Shown here: piece after piece, positions 1 through 7,243 of the stretch | Position numbering within the stretch: position 1 is the first letter of the stretch | How the letters are laid out: each line of letters opens with the position of its first letter | DNA from: Clostridia bacterium | GTDB taxonomy: Bacteria > Bacillota > Clostridia > Oscillospirales > Acutalibacteraceae | Reading direction: 5' to 3' | Assembly: GCA_017513525.1 (NCBI GenBank) | Contig: JAFXFC010000001.1 | Location: forward strand, 1-64,000 | DNA: 64,000 nucleotides | Notes under the pieces: generated by a model | Told to the model about the DNA's origin: nothing | Database searches by the model: none | Seen by the model: only the letters and a program-made list of their open reading frames with translations | Translations under genes and position numbers: made by a program

Positions 1-9
1 CCCTAATGA

Positions 10-141
10 CAATCACTCGTGAGCGGCAGTCCCATCATCCAGGACGGAAAGCTGATTGGCGCGGTGACTCATGTACTGGTGACTGACCCGACGAGGGGAT
101 ACGGAATTTTTATAGAGAATATGTTGGATGCGGCAGGATAA
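10..141 (+). pseudogene. spoIVB: Truncated spoIVB 3' end, copy 1
   Basis: The frame reads [18 protein letters not shown] followed by [20 protein letters not shown] and a stop. This matches the C-terminus of the SpoIVB serine peptidase, which cleaves SpoIVFA to start sigma-K activation; its active serine sits in an SGSP motif. Two stop codons (TAA, TGA) lie just before the open stretch, so no PDZ or N-terminal part is attached. It is a 3' remnant unless the rest was displaced by an insertion. No start codon with a ribosome binding site is visible. Confidence 0.8.
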
Positions 142-152
142 ATGATTTGACA

Positions 153-172
153 GGGGCATTTTGCCCCTTTCA
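153..172 (+). terminator. Rho-independent terminator after spoIVB tail 1
   Basis: GGGGCA-ttt-TGCCCC stem followed by a short T-rich stretch, 11 nt after the spoIVB stop. The second unit has an equivalent but longer stem in the same place. Confidence 0.6.
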
Positions 173-252
173 TTTTGCTTTTGTATGTGTTATAATTAAA
201 AAAACTACTCTTCTGAAAAAGATTTTGTCAAGAGGGGAGGTCAACGAGCATT

Positions 253-831
253 ATGCACCAAACAAATGCGAAAAGAGGAAAAACAAGGAAGGGGAGATAC
301 CTGGTGATTGGAAGTATATGCGGTGCCGTTGCAATTGCGGTAGTTGTTTTTCTTTTTATTATGACAGGAAACAGAGAACGTGTGGTTGGAGTAGATATTG
401 CCGCAGAAGATATTACCGAGTTCTTTTATACATATTCTTCCTCAACATATCCACCTGATTATCAAAGATATCGCCTTTATAAGGAAAACGGAATATATAA
501 ATTTTATCATGAAAAAAGAGAGGGTCAGGATTGGCCGCTTACAGAGGCTCATATCACCATTTCTGGTTCGGTAGAATTATCAGAGGAAGAATGGAAAGAA
601 TTTCTAAGTTGCATAAATGGAGGAAAGGTTAAGGAGAGAAATCAGGAATCTGAAACAGGAGGCTCTGGGCCATGGTTGTATCTGTATTGGAAAGGCGATG
701 GCGGCAAATATCAAGAATTCTCTTTTTTGACTGTAAACGAAAAAAATTCTTTTGAAGAGTTTTGTGAGGAGCTTGTAACAGCGCACACGGAAGAATCAGA
801 AACTGTTGTCCCTAATGACAATCACTCGTGA
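253..831 (+). CDS. Membrane-anchored protein of unknown function
   Basis: A 192-residue protein not recognised by family. A Lys/Arg-rich N-terminus is followed by one hydrophobic segment at about residues 16-37 and then a soluble domain rich in Tyr, Glu and Trp, presumably outside the membrane. A GGGGAGG box lies about 13 nt before the ATG, which is long but the only good candidate. Its last six codons (PNDNHS) fall inside the repeated DNA shared with position 1, so an upstream homologous copy probably ended the same way. It sits alone between two spoIVB tails and reads as the cargo gene of the repeat unit. Function unknown. Confidence 0.7.
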   Translation: MHQTNAKRGKTRKGRYLVIGSICGAVAIAVVVFLFIMTGNRERVVGVDIAAEDITEFFYTYSSSTYPPDYQRYRLYKENGIYKFYHEKREGQDWPLTEAHITISGSVELSEEEWKEFLSCINGGKVKERNQESETGGSGPWLYLYWKGDGGKYQEFSFLTVNEKNSFEEFCEELVTAHTEESETVVPNDNHS

Positions 832-950
832 GCGGCAGTCCCATCATCCAGGACGGAAAGCTGATTGGCGCGGTGACTCATGTGCTGGTGACTGACCCGA
901 CGAGGGGATACGGAATTTTTATAGAGAATATGTTGGATGCGGCAGGATAA
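819..950 (+). pseudogene. spoIVB: Truncated spoIVB 3' end, copy 2
   Basis: Same 43 codons as the copy at the window start ([22 protein letters not shown]), read in a frame different from the preceding membrane-protein gene, whose stop lies inside it. The codons upstream of the SGSP motif do not match a SpoIVB catalytic core, so it is a tail only. It is followed by its own terminator. Confidence 0.8.
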
Positions 951-956
951 CAGAAT

Positions 957-985
957 GACAGGGGCAAATAGCTCCTGTCTTTTTG
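957..985 (+). terminator. Terminator after spoIVB tail 2
   Basis: GACAGGGGC-aaata-GCTCCTGTC stem (one G-T pair) followed by TTTTT. Confidence 0.75.
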
Positions 986-998
986 CTGTTGTACATGG

Positions 999-1030
999 TA
1001 TAATTAGTTCGACAAATTCCAATTTGTCGA
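999..1030 (+). promoter_or_regulatory. -10 box followed by perfect palindrome
   Basis: TATAAT at 999-1004 is followed after four bases by TCGACAAATT-cc-AATTTGTCGA (1009-1030), a perfect 10-bp inverted repeat where the transcription start would lie. The arrangement TATAATTA-N3-CGACAAATT recurs at 11110 and 12161. It may be an operator or a 5'-end RNA stem. The -35 region is weak. No convincing gene follows within 450 bp. Confidence 0.4.
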
Positions 1031-1507
1031 GAACATATTTGAAAAAATACAGGGGGTGTCATTCCGTCCTGTAAAGACAAAAAATACAGATACTCAAAAG
1101 AGTATCTGTATTTTTTTATGTCTGAATTAGTGCTTCGAACCCGTGTCACCGTTTTTACAGCCACGTCTGCGGCTGTTATCTGGCTCAAGCACCGCCGCTG
1201 CCTGCGGCAGATGAAGGCGGTTCTTGAGCAGGAAGAAACAAGGAGTCTATCGCCCGCTCCAAGGGCGATAGACGACATATTATGAGCAAAGCGAATAACA
1301 AGGTTCTGCCAAAGGCAGGTTCTTATGTTTCTGATCGGTCACAGGTTCGAGTCCCTTTCACTTTGCCCGCTGCTCGGCAATGTATCGTAAATTCCTATTT
1401 TTTGCAAAATTCTTGAGAACATATCCCTGTCCTCTGTCCTGCTCCCACGTATTGAATTGCTTAGTCTAGAGTGGTATAATATAAAAAAAGTATGTATAGG
1501 GGACATT
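1031..1507. other. Non-coding stretch with hairpin element
   Basis: No convincing gene is present. A perfect terminator stem (GATACTC-aaaa-GAGTATC, then T7) occupies 1083-1117. Positions 1133-1357 are a multi-hairpin element described separately. A 55-codon frame from an ATG at 1118 stays open through the hairpins but has no ribosome binding site and is probably fortuitous. Positions 1360-1500 are featureless apart from a TATAAT at about 1475 that could serve the downstream methyltransferase. Confidence 0.5.
1133..1357. repeat. Multi-hairpin element A with inverted ends
   Basis: The ends are inverted copies resembling a tRNA T-arm: CTTCGAACCCGTGTCACC on the left and GGTCACAGGTTCGAG on the right. 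Inside are three perfect stem sets: ACAGCC/GGCTGT (1157-1176); a nested stem with GCTCAAG/CTTGAGC, ACCGCC/GGCGGT and CTGCC/GGCAG (1183-1229); and GTCTATCGCCC/GGGCGATAGAC (1245-1273). Then comes GAGCAAAGCGAATAACAAGG (1284-1303) and a TCTGCC-aaa-GGCAG stem. That last core resembles the core of the arrays at 54.4 and 62.2 kb. No transposase or coding capacity. Confidence 0.5.
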
Positions 1508-2260
1508 ATGGATACTACAAAAAAGTTCAACGGCATTGCAAATGAATATACGCAGAGCAGACCAAGTTATGCAACAGAATTTATAGAGATTTTATTTGAC
1601 AAATATGGCTTTTCAGCTTCATCTTTTGTTGCAGATATAGGTTCAGGCACAGGCAAATTTGCAAAGCAGCTTCTCGACAAAGGCTGTAATGTTGTTTGTG
1701 TTGAGCCAAATGCTGATATGCGACTTGTGGCTGAAAAAGAATTATGTGAATATCCTAATTTCAAATCTGTTGCAGGCAGTGCGGAAAACACAATGCTCCC
1801 TGATAGTTTCGTTGACTTTATAACCACTGCACAAGCGTTTCATTGGTTTGATACAAAAAGTTTCAAAACAGAATGTTCCCGGATAATCAAGCCGGGCGGA
1901 AAAGTATTTCTTATTTGGAACACCAGGAATAATGAAGCATTAATAAATCAGGAATTACATAGAGTTTATTCTGAATATTGTCCTGATTTCAAAGGCTTCA
2001 GCGGCGGTACAAAGCCTCACGATGACCGTATTAAAGATTTTTTTGATAATGACTATGAATATATAACCTTTGATAATCCCTTATTTTTTGACAGGGAAAA
2101 ATTTATAAACAGAAGTCTAACAGGCTCTTATTCTCTGAAAAAAGGCGATTGTAACTTTGAATTATACATAAAAGAAATAGAAAAGATCTTTGATGAGTTT
2201 GAAATTGACGGTGTTGTGAAAATTGAAAATCAGACTGTTGCTTATGTCGGAACATTATAA
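1508..2260 (+). CDS. Class I SAM-dependent methyltransferase
   Basis: A 250-residue protein of the Methyltransf_11/UbiE-like type. The start is set by MDTTKKFNG at ATG 1508, preceded by a weak AGGGGA; the upstream in-frame codons are not protein-like. The SAM-binding motif I is VADIGSGTGKFAKQLL (near residue 45), the acidic end of strand 2 is VVCVEPNADM, and the later motif is AQAFHWFDTKSF, typical of small-molecule methyltransferases. Cytosolic. The substrate cannot be told from sequence. It is followed after about 80 bp by a kinase-like gene on the same strand, possibly co-transcribed. Confidence 0.85.
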   Translation: MDTTKKFNGIANEYTQSRPSYATEFIEILFDKYGFSASSFVADIGSGTGKFAKQLLDKGCNVVCVEPNADMRLVAEKELCEYPNFKSVAGSAENTMLPDSFVDFITTAQAFHWFDTKSFKTECSRIIKPGGKVFLIWNTRNNEALINQELHRVYSEYCPDFKGFSGGTKPHDDRIKDFFDNDYEYITFDNPLFFDREKFINRSLTGSYSLKKGDCNFELYIKEIEKIFDEFEIDGVVKIENQTVAYVGTL

Positions 2261-2342
2261 AATAATCTTTTCTCAAAAAATTGAAATGTAGTGTACCATG
2301 ATAAATGTATAGTATTAAATCAGAAAGTCGGGTGCTAGTATA

Positions 2343-3287
2343 ATGATGAAAATTCTTGATAACAGCGACAAGCATTTGTTACCTCTTTTACCCAAAATTG
2401 TTTTTGAAAAAATGGGCAAAAAAGTTGATAGATTGAAATTCATCGGCGGAGGTAGTTTTGGCAGAGTTTATAAGGCCGAATTTTGCGACGGTGAAATAAT
2501 TGCAATCAAAGCATACAGAGTGCAGGGTTCACAATATGAAGAGGCTGAACAGTTGAAGCTCTTGTCCGGGAACACAAGTGTAAAAATGCCGAAGGTGCTT
2601 TTTATTTATGAGGATAATGAAACGGCTCTTCTTGCTATGACCTTTGTACACGGGCAGAATGTATTAAATCCGATGTTTTTATTGAAAAACAAGAGTCAAA
2701 AGCAAAAATTTGCTGATGAAGTTATTTCGGGTATGCTCCAGTGGCATAATGTTACGAGTGATAAATTCGGTTCATTATCAAACCCGTGTTACAACAGTTG
2801 GCTTAAATACTACAAAAAAGAAAAGCAGGAGCCTTGGCTCAAAGCTTTGAAAGAATTATCTGAAAACGGGAAGTTCAGCAAGAAAAAGCTGAAGCTTCTT
2901 TATGAAGCAACAGAAATTTTCAATAAACTGCCTGAAGAAAACACAGTACCTGTGCTTATTCACGGAGACCTTAACATAATGAATATAATGGCTGATACAA
3001 AAACTTTGAAGCTTACTGCTTTTATTGACCCCTGCGGCAGTATGTGGGCAGACAGAGAATATGATTTGTTCCAGCTTCGCAATATGTGGGGCGATGCCTA
3101 CGGACTGTATGAAACATACAAAAGAAACTGCAAAACATCTGAATATACTGATTTCAGAGTTGCGTATTACGGGGCGATGAATGAAGCATCTTGCCGTTTG
3201 GGCGGTGGTCTGATTATGCCGCTTTGGGAAGTTTTATGGAATAACCGATTGGAAAAGGAAATGAAAAAGTTAAAAGAAAAGATGTGA
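2343..3287 (+). CDS. Aminoglycoside-phosphotransferase-like kinase
   Basis: A 314-residue APH/choline-kinase-like protein. It has a glycine-rich loop (IGGGSFGRVYKA), the invariant Lys in IAIKAYR, the catalytic loop HGDLNIMNIM and a metal-binding Asp in FIDPCGSMWADREYDL. The catalytic and metal residues look intact, so it should phosphorylate a small hydroxylated substrate. APH-like kinases in Clostridia more often act on sugars, choline or nucleosides than on antibiotics, so this should not be read as a resistance gene. Two adjacent ATGs (2343, 2346) are possible starts; the ribosome binding site is weak. A terminator follows at 3345. Confidence 0.8.
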   Translation: MMKILDNSDKHLLPLLPKIVFEKMGKKVDRLKFIGGGSFGRVYKAEFCDGEIIAIKAYRVQGSQYEEAEQLKLLSGNTSVKMPKVLFIYEDNETALLAMTFVHGQNVLNPMFLLKNKSQKQKFADEVISGMLQWHNVTSDKFGSLSNPCYNSWLKYYKKEKQEPWLKALKELSENGKFSKKKLKLLYEATEIFNKLPEENTVPVLIHGDLNIMNIMADTKTLKLTAFIDPCGSMWADREYDLFQLRNMWGDAYGLYETYKRNCKTSEYTDFRVAYYGAMNEASCRLGGGLIMPLWEVLWNNRLEKEMKKLKEKM

Positions 3288-3344
3288 TTTTTATCGAATG
3301 TGTAAACATAAAAAGCTATTGCTATTTTAGAATTATATGTGTTA

Positions 3345-3370
3345 CACTTTAGTAAAGTGAGCATTTTTTT
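3345..3370 (+). terminator. Terminator after kinase gene
   Basis: CACTTT-AGT-AAAGTG stem followed by AGCA and T7. The next 90 bp contain a short frame (DGTVTFQWEDKKLILKNDEF) with no start, possibly a gene scrap. Confidence 0.65.
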
Positions 3371-3461
3371 GACGGTACGGTAACTTTTCAATGGGAAGAT
3401 AAAAAACTGATACTGAAAAATGATGAATTCTTCTTAATACTTTCCAATCGGAGGCGATTTT

Positions 3462-4829
3462 ATGTCAAAAAAAATATCCGCTGCGGTTGCGGCAATTCTT
3501 GCCGTTCTGATATTTGTGTCGGTGTTGATTTTTACTCCAAAAGCTATCAGGATTGATTTTGATAATGTTGTTGATGAAATGAGACCCGTTCACAACATCG
3601 GCAGAATGCCTGATTATGAGCTGAACAGTAAAATGAACAGCTGGTTTACCGAAGCCAATATGACTTCGTGCAGAACGCACGATATCAATGTTACCGATAT
3701 CTACAAAATTTTTCCCGATTTTTCAAAGGATATTAATGACGAAAGTGCCTACTGTTTTGAAGAGAGCGATAAAGTACTTGCGGCAATCATCGATGCAGGT
3801 ATGGAACCGTTTTTCCGATTCGGCATAAGCTGGAGCGACCCCGAAATATCACGCAAGCATCTTCAGCCTCCTGCAGATTATGACAAATGGGCTCAGATCT
3901 GCGAGCATATCATTCTCCACTACAACGAAGGCTGGGCAAACGGATTCAACTATAACATACAATATTGGGAAATCTACAATGAGCCTGACTGTCAGGAAGA
4001 GGCTGCCGTGAATAACTTCTGGCAGGGTACTCCCGAAGAATTCTACCGCCTTTATGATGTAACGGCAAAATATCTTAAAACTAAATTCCCTGAACTGAAA
4101 ATCGGCGGATACGGATCCTGCGGCTTTTATGCACTGACAAAAACCAATGCGGTAAATACCGGCTCAAGCCCGAGGAACCAGTATTTTATCACATTCTTTG
4201 AAGATTTCCTTGCCTATATTTCAGAACACAATACTCCTATGGATTTCTTCACATGGCACAGTTACACAACAACCGAAAAGAACGCCCAATACATAGGATA
4301 TGTAAACAAAATGCTTGAAAGAGCCGGCTACGGCGATACGGAAATTATTGTCGATGAGTGGAATTACAATCCTATGGAAAACGACAAAATTGACCGCAGA
4401 TACGGTGCAAATCAGACATCTATGCTCATTATGTTCCAGAACGAAGGTCTTGATATGGCACATTACTACTGTGCAAATTACTGGCCTGAATCTGTTCATG
4501 CAGGTATGTTTGTAAAGGATGGACAGCCTTCTTCTGCTTACTACGGATTCTGGGCATTCGGTCAGATGTATAAACTCGGCAATCAGGCTGAAATAAAGAA
4601 TAAAAGTCTTCCGGAGGATATGTATGCGGTTGCCGCAACGGGTGAAGACGGACAGGCACTTCTTATTTCGAATGTTTCCGAGAAAAAAGACCGCAAATTC
4701 AAAATTGATGCGGGAGAATATACTGTTGATAAATGTATGACGGTAAACGAGAATTGCGAATGGGTTGAAATTCCGCTTCCCGAAAAAATTGAAAGCGGAG
4801 AAATGCTTTATATAACTTTTAAGAAATAA
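3462..4829 (+). CDS. Membrane-anchored GH39-like glycoside hydrolase
   Basis: A 455-residue protein with an N-terminal hydrophobic segment (residues 5-25) without an obvious cleavage site, then a TIM barrel related to family 39 (beta-xylosidase/alpha-iduronidase group). The acid/base Glu lies in YWEIYNEPD (E174) and the nucleophile Glu in IIVDEWNYNP (E299). A C-terminal beta domain follows (TGEDGQALLISNVSEKK onward), as in GH39. It should act at the outer face on xylosides or related glycans. A strong ribosome binding site (CGGAGG) sets the start. It is transcribed alone, with a terminator right after, and precedes the sigma-factor operon. Confidence 0.85.
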   Translation: MSKKISAAVAAILAVLIFVSVLIFTPKAIRIDFDNVVDEMRPVHNIGRMPDYELNSKMNSWFTEANMTSCRTHDINVTDIYKIFPDFSKDINDESAYCFEESDKVLAAIIDAGMEPFFRFGISWSDPEISRKHLQPPADYDKWAQICEHIILHYNEGWANGFNYNIQYWEIYNEPDCQEEAAVNNFWQGTPEEFYRLYDVTAKYLKTKFPELKIGGYGSCGFYALTKTNAVNTGSSPRNQYFITFFEDFLAYISEHNTPMDFFTWHSYTTTEKNAQYIGYVNKMLERAGYGDTEIIVDEWNYNPMENDKIDRRYGANQTSMLIMFQNEGLDMAHYYCANYWPESVHAGMFVKDGQPSSAYYGFWAFGQMYKLGNQAEIKNKSLPEDMYAVAATGEDGQALLISNVSEKKDRKFKIDAGEYTVDKCMTVNENCEWVEIPLPEKIESGEMLYITFKK

Positions 4830-4849
4830 CTTCAATTGAAAATAAAATG

Positions 4850-4882
4850 ACCTCTTTGTGCGAACAAGGAGGTTTGTTTTTT
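4850..4882 (+). terminator. Terminator after GH39 gene
   Basis: CCTCTTTGT-gcga-ACAAGGAGG stem (one T-G pair) followed by TTTGTTTTTT. Confidence 0.8.
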
Positions 4883-4913
4883 CCGCATACTTTGTTATTG
4901 ATTGTTTTTTGTG

Positions 4914-5045
4914 TCAAGATTGTCCGCAGGTATAACTGCAAATTACGGCATCAGCCGTAAACTTTATTTCGCTGTTTTCTGTAAACTTCATTGAGTCGGG
5001 CAAATAAATCACATAAAACCGATCTCTGTCCCGCTCTGTCCTGTG
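4914..5045 (-). pseudogene. C-terminal gene remnant, unknown family
   Basis: An open minus-strand frame of about 43 codons reads DRFYVIYLPDSMKFTENSEI then KFTADAVICSYTCGQS-stop. It has protein-like composition but no start or ribosome binding site, and a stop lies immediately upstream. It looks like the last part of a lost gene. The family is not recognised, and coding origin is uncertain. Confidence 0.3.
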
Positions 5046-5119
5046 TCAAATATTTTTTTATTTAATATGCAACTTCTTTACCCTTTCAATCGTTCTAATA
5101 AGTGAAAGGAGCTGATAAA

Positions 5120-5590
5120 ATGAAAGACGATTTTGAAATACTTGTTGAAAAACATGCAGACACGGTAACGCGTATATGCTTTGTTAATCTCGAGAACCGT
5201 GCTGATGCCGAGGACGCTTGGCAAAATGTTTTCATTAAGCTTTTTAAATCAAAAAAATTATGGAATAAGCCCGATGAAGAAGTACGAAAATGGCTCGTTA
5301 CCGTTGCTCTGAATGAATGCCGTGACATTAAACGCAAGCTGTTTCACAGAAAACATTATGATATTGACGAGCTGAACTTAACCTGTAGTGAGGATTTCAA
5401 CAAGGATGTGATTCACGCCGTAAGAAATCTCCCCGTAAAATATCTTCAGGTTATTGAACTGTACTATTTCGAAGGATATTCCGTAAGTGAAATTTCAGGC
5501 ATCCTTTCTGCAAACGAAAACACCGTAAAATCCCGTTTAAAACGAGGCAGAGAACTCTTGAAAGGAGAATTAACATATGAGCAGTTTTAA
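5120..5590 (+). CDS. ECF-type RNA polymerase sigma factor
   Basis: A 156-residue sigma-70 family protein with region 2 (FEILVEKHADTVTRICF, then NRADAEDAWQNVFIKLFKS) and region 4 (LPVKYLQVIELYYFEGYSV, SEISGILSANENTVKSRL, RGRELLKGEL). There is no region 1 or 3, as expected for extracytoplasmic-function sigma factors. ATG 5120 is preferred over an upstream GTG at 5102 because AAAGGAG lies nine bases before it. The last 14 bases overlap the next gene, so the two are translationally coupled, typical of a sigma/anti-sigma pair. Confidence 0.9.
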   Translation: MKDDFEILVEKHADTVTRICFVNLENRADAEDAWQNVFIKLFKSKKLWNKPDEEVRKWLVTVALNECRDIKRKLFHRKHYDIDELNLTCSEDFNKDVIHAVRNLPVKYLQVIELYYFEGYSVSEISGILSANENTVKSRLKRGRELLKGELTYEQF

Positions 5591-6557
5591 TGTAAAAACT
5601 CCCGATGAGTGGAAGGAAAACCTTTATAAAAAAACCAATAATAAAAAAGCTGTCAGAATCAGACCCATAATCGTTCTTGCAGCAGCTCTTGCCGTTATTA
5701 TCTGCTTTTCCGGTTCAGCACTTGCTGTCAGGGTTTCTAAAGCACCCGAATATTTCGGTTCAATATTCCTGAGGGATTCTCAGGTTGCAAATGAAGTATA
5801 TTCCGAAAAAAACTATTATTTTGACAGCAACAAAGATGATTTAACATTAAACTGTAAAGGTATTGTAGGTGACAGCTACTCTGTATTCATACTCTTTGAG
5901 CTTAAATCCACAGGTGAAATTATTTTTGACGAAAACAAGACATATGATTTTGAAAACCACGATCAGAATATACCTTTTGCGTCAGGGTATGGAAAAAGCT
6001 GGGCGTGCTATGTTATTGACGAGCGCACTATGGAAATTAACGTGAGCCTCAGCGTACCCGGAGGCAGCATGGTAGGAAAAACCGTCAGCATGTATTTTGA
6101 AAATATTGAAGAGTATGAAAAAAACAGCTTTAATAAAACAGATGTGATTGAGTGTGAGTTTTCGGGCGAAATAGTAATTGATTATCCCAACACCTTAAAC
6201 AAATTAAAGGCAACTCAGAACACCGTTGATATCGTCGGAGTAAAATTCAAACCCCTTAAAGGAAAAATATCCAATCTCCATTTTGATTATACCCTTGAAC
6301 TCGTGGATGGCGAAGAAATTTTTGCAGGTATGAGCGAGGACAATTTGATTACGGGTACGCTGACTCTTAATTACGCCGACGGAACGAGGGATGATTTCAG
6401 AATAAAAATGCCTCCTGAAAATCCGGATGATGCCTCTGTGGGAAGCTTCGGCAAAAGGGACAAAAAGCTTCATATTGAACTGTCACTTCCCGAACCAATT
6501 TTTGCAAACAAGGTAACATCAGTGGAGCTTAACGGCACAGAAATATTTATTAAATAG
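5577..6557 (+). CDS. Anti-sigma-factor-like membrane protein (DUF4179-like)
   Basis: A 326-residue protein: a short cytoplasmic N-terminus (about 30 residues, rich in Lys), one membrane helix (IIVLAAALAVIICFSGSALA, residues 31-50) and a large extracytoplasmic beta-rich domain like the DUF4179 region found beside ECF sigma factors in Clostridia. The start overlaps the sigma gene by 14 bp and is preceded by AAAGGAG. By position it should hold the sigma factor at the membrane and release it on an outside signal. The N-terminus is short for a classical anti-sigma domain, so the mechanism is inferred. Confidence 0.75.
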   Translation: MSSFNVKTPDEWKENLYKKTNNKKAVRIRPIIVLAAALAVIICFSGSALAVRVSKAPEYFGSIFLRDSQVANEVYSEKNYYFDSNKDDLTLNCKGIVGDSYSVFILFELKSTGEIIFDENKTYDFENHDQNIPFASGYGKSWACYVIDERTMEINVSLSVPGGSMVGKTVSMYFENIEEYEKNSFNKTDVIECEFSGEIVIDYPNTLNKLKATQNTVDIVGVKFKPLKGKISNLHFDYTLELVDGEEIFAGMSEDNLITGTLTLNYADGTRDDFRIKMPPENPDDASVGSFGKRDKKLHIELSLPEPIFANKVTSVELNGTEIFIK

Positions 6558-6587
6558 AAGCAGGACACACTGAAAGGCGGTGCTTTT

Positions 6588-7115
6588 ATGAACACACAAA
6601 GTAAAAAATCAATACAAATTTTTCAAGGTATTTTAACAGGTATCGGACTTTGGATTTTCGGTCATCTGATGTCCGGAAGACTTTCGTTTGTTGAAGATAT
6701 TGTACTTTTTCCTACGGGCCCCTTGGTTATTGCTTTTCCCTTCATTTTTGCTGCTGCCTGTATATTAATGGCAAAGTATTCTGCAAAAGCAAAAAAGGAT
6801 ATATATTATAAAACATCAATGATTTGCTTTTCGTTACCTGCTATTTGCTGGATAATTTCTATGCTGCTCAGCTTTATAATGGAATTAAAATTGCCGGTTA
6901 TATCGTTTATTGCCGACGTTATTCAACTTGCATTTATTCTGCCGTGTGTTGCGATGGTTTCAATTTACAGTCAGCTGTTAACTGTAATCGACACAGACGG
7001 TATAAAGCTGATTTTGATAATTCCTATGCTCATAGGTATGTTTATTTCAATAAAAATTTATAAAGACAATTCTGAAAATCAACATACTGAATCCACTAAC
7101 TACAAACCGAGATAA
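6588..7115 (+). CDS. Multi-pass membrane protein of unknown function
   Basis: A 175-residue protein with about five hydrophobic segments (near residues 12-30, 42-63, 77-97, 103-125 and 138-156) and a short polar tail. The family is not recognised. The start has AAAGGCGG seven bases before it. It lies 30 bp after the anti-sigma-like gene and is probably the third gene of that operon. It could be a target of the sigma factor or a sensory partner; neither can be shown from sequence. Confidence 0.65.
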   Translation: MNTQSKKSIQIFQGILTGIGLWIFGHLMSGRLSFVEDIVLFPTGPLVIAFPFIFAAACILMAKYSAKAKKDIYYKTSMICFSLPAICWIISMLLSFIMELKLPVISFIADVIQLAFILPCVAMVSIYSQLLTVIDTDGIKLILIIPMLIGMFISIKIYKDNSENQHTESTNYKPR

Positions 7116-7243
7116 AAGTAAATATGTAAAACTAAAGAATACACCGTTGTTTTATTTTTACATAAAAAACTGACATTACCAATACACTTGTTGTAAAATC
7201 AGTCTGTGTGTGATATTATGAAAAAAACACAAGAGGTGATTTT

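Larger units (their letters stand above)
1..950 (+). repeat. 809-bp tandem unit with spoIVB 3' tail
   Basis: Positions 1-141 recur at 810-950 with a single visible base change (gta/gtg near 92/901). After the repeat the two copies diverge but keep the same layout: stop codon, GC-rich terminator, then a TATAAT-like box. Each repeat starts with the last codons of the membrane-protein gene (PNDNHS-stop) and runs into the 3' end of spoIVB. The first copy opens exactly at the window edge, so at least one more unit probably lies upstream. Either tandem duplication or repeated insertion at the spoIVB 3' end would produce this arrangement. Confidence 0.85.

Noticed and set aside
919..1285. Frames on both strands through 0.9-1.3 kb
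   Set aside because: They read through a terminator and perfect hairpins; structure explains the sequence better than coding.
1338..1357. tRNA gene suggested by GGTCACAGGTTCGAG
   Set aside because: Only a T-arm-like piece; no acceptor, D-arm or anticodon arm can be built around it.
1..1500. Chimeric contig join
   Set aside because: The spoIVB-tail unit looks foreign to the rest, but the promoter/palindrome at 999-1030 matches those at 11.1 and 12.2 kb, which argues for the same genome. Read-pair data would settle it.
2343..3287. Antibiotic resistance gene (aminoglycoside phosphotransferase)
   Set aside because: Only the general kinase fold is supported; no specific APH subgroup motif is recognised.
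4221..4835. 204-codon minus-strand frame opposite GH39
   Set aside because: Covers the conserved GH39 nucleophile region on the opposite strand; no start signal.
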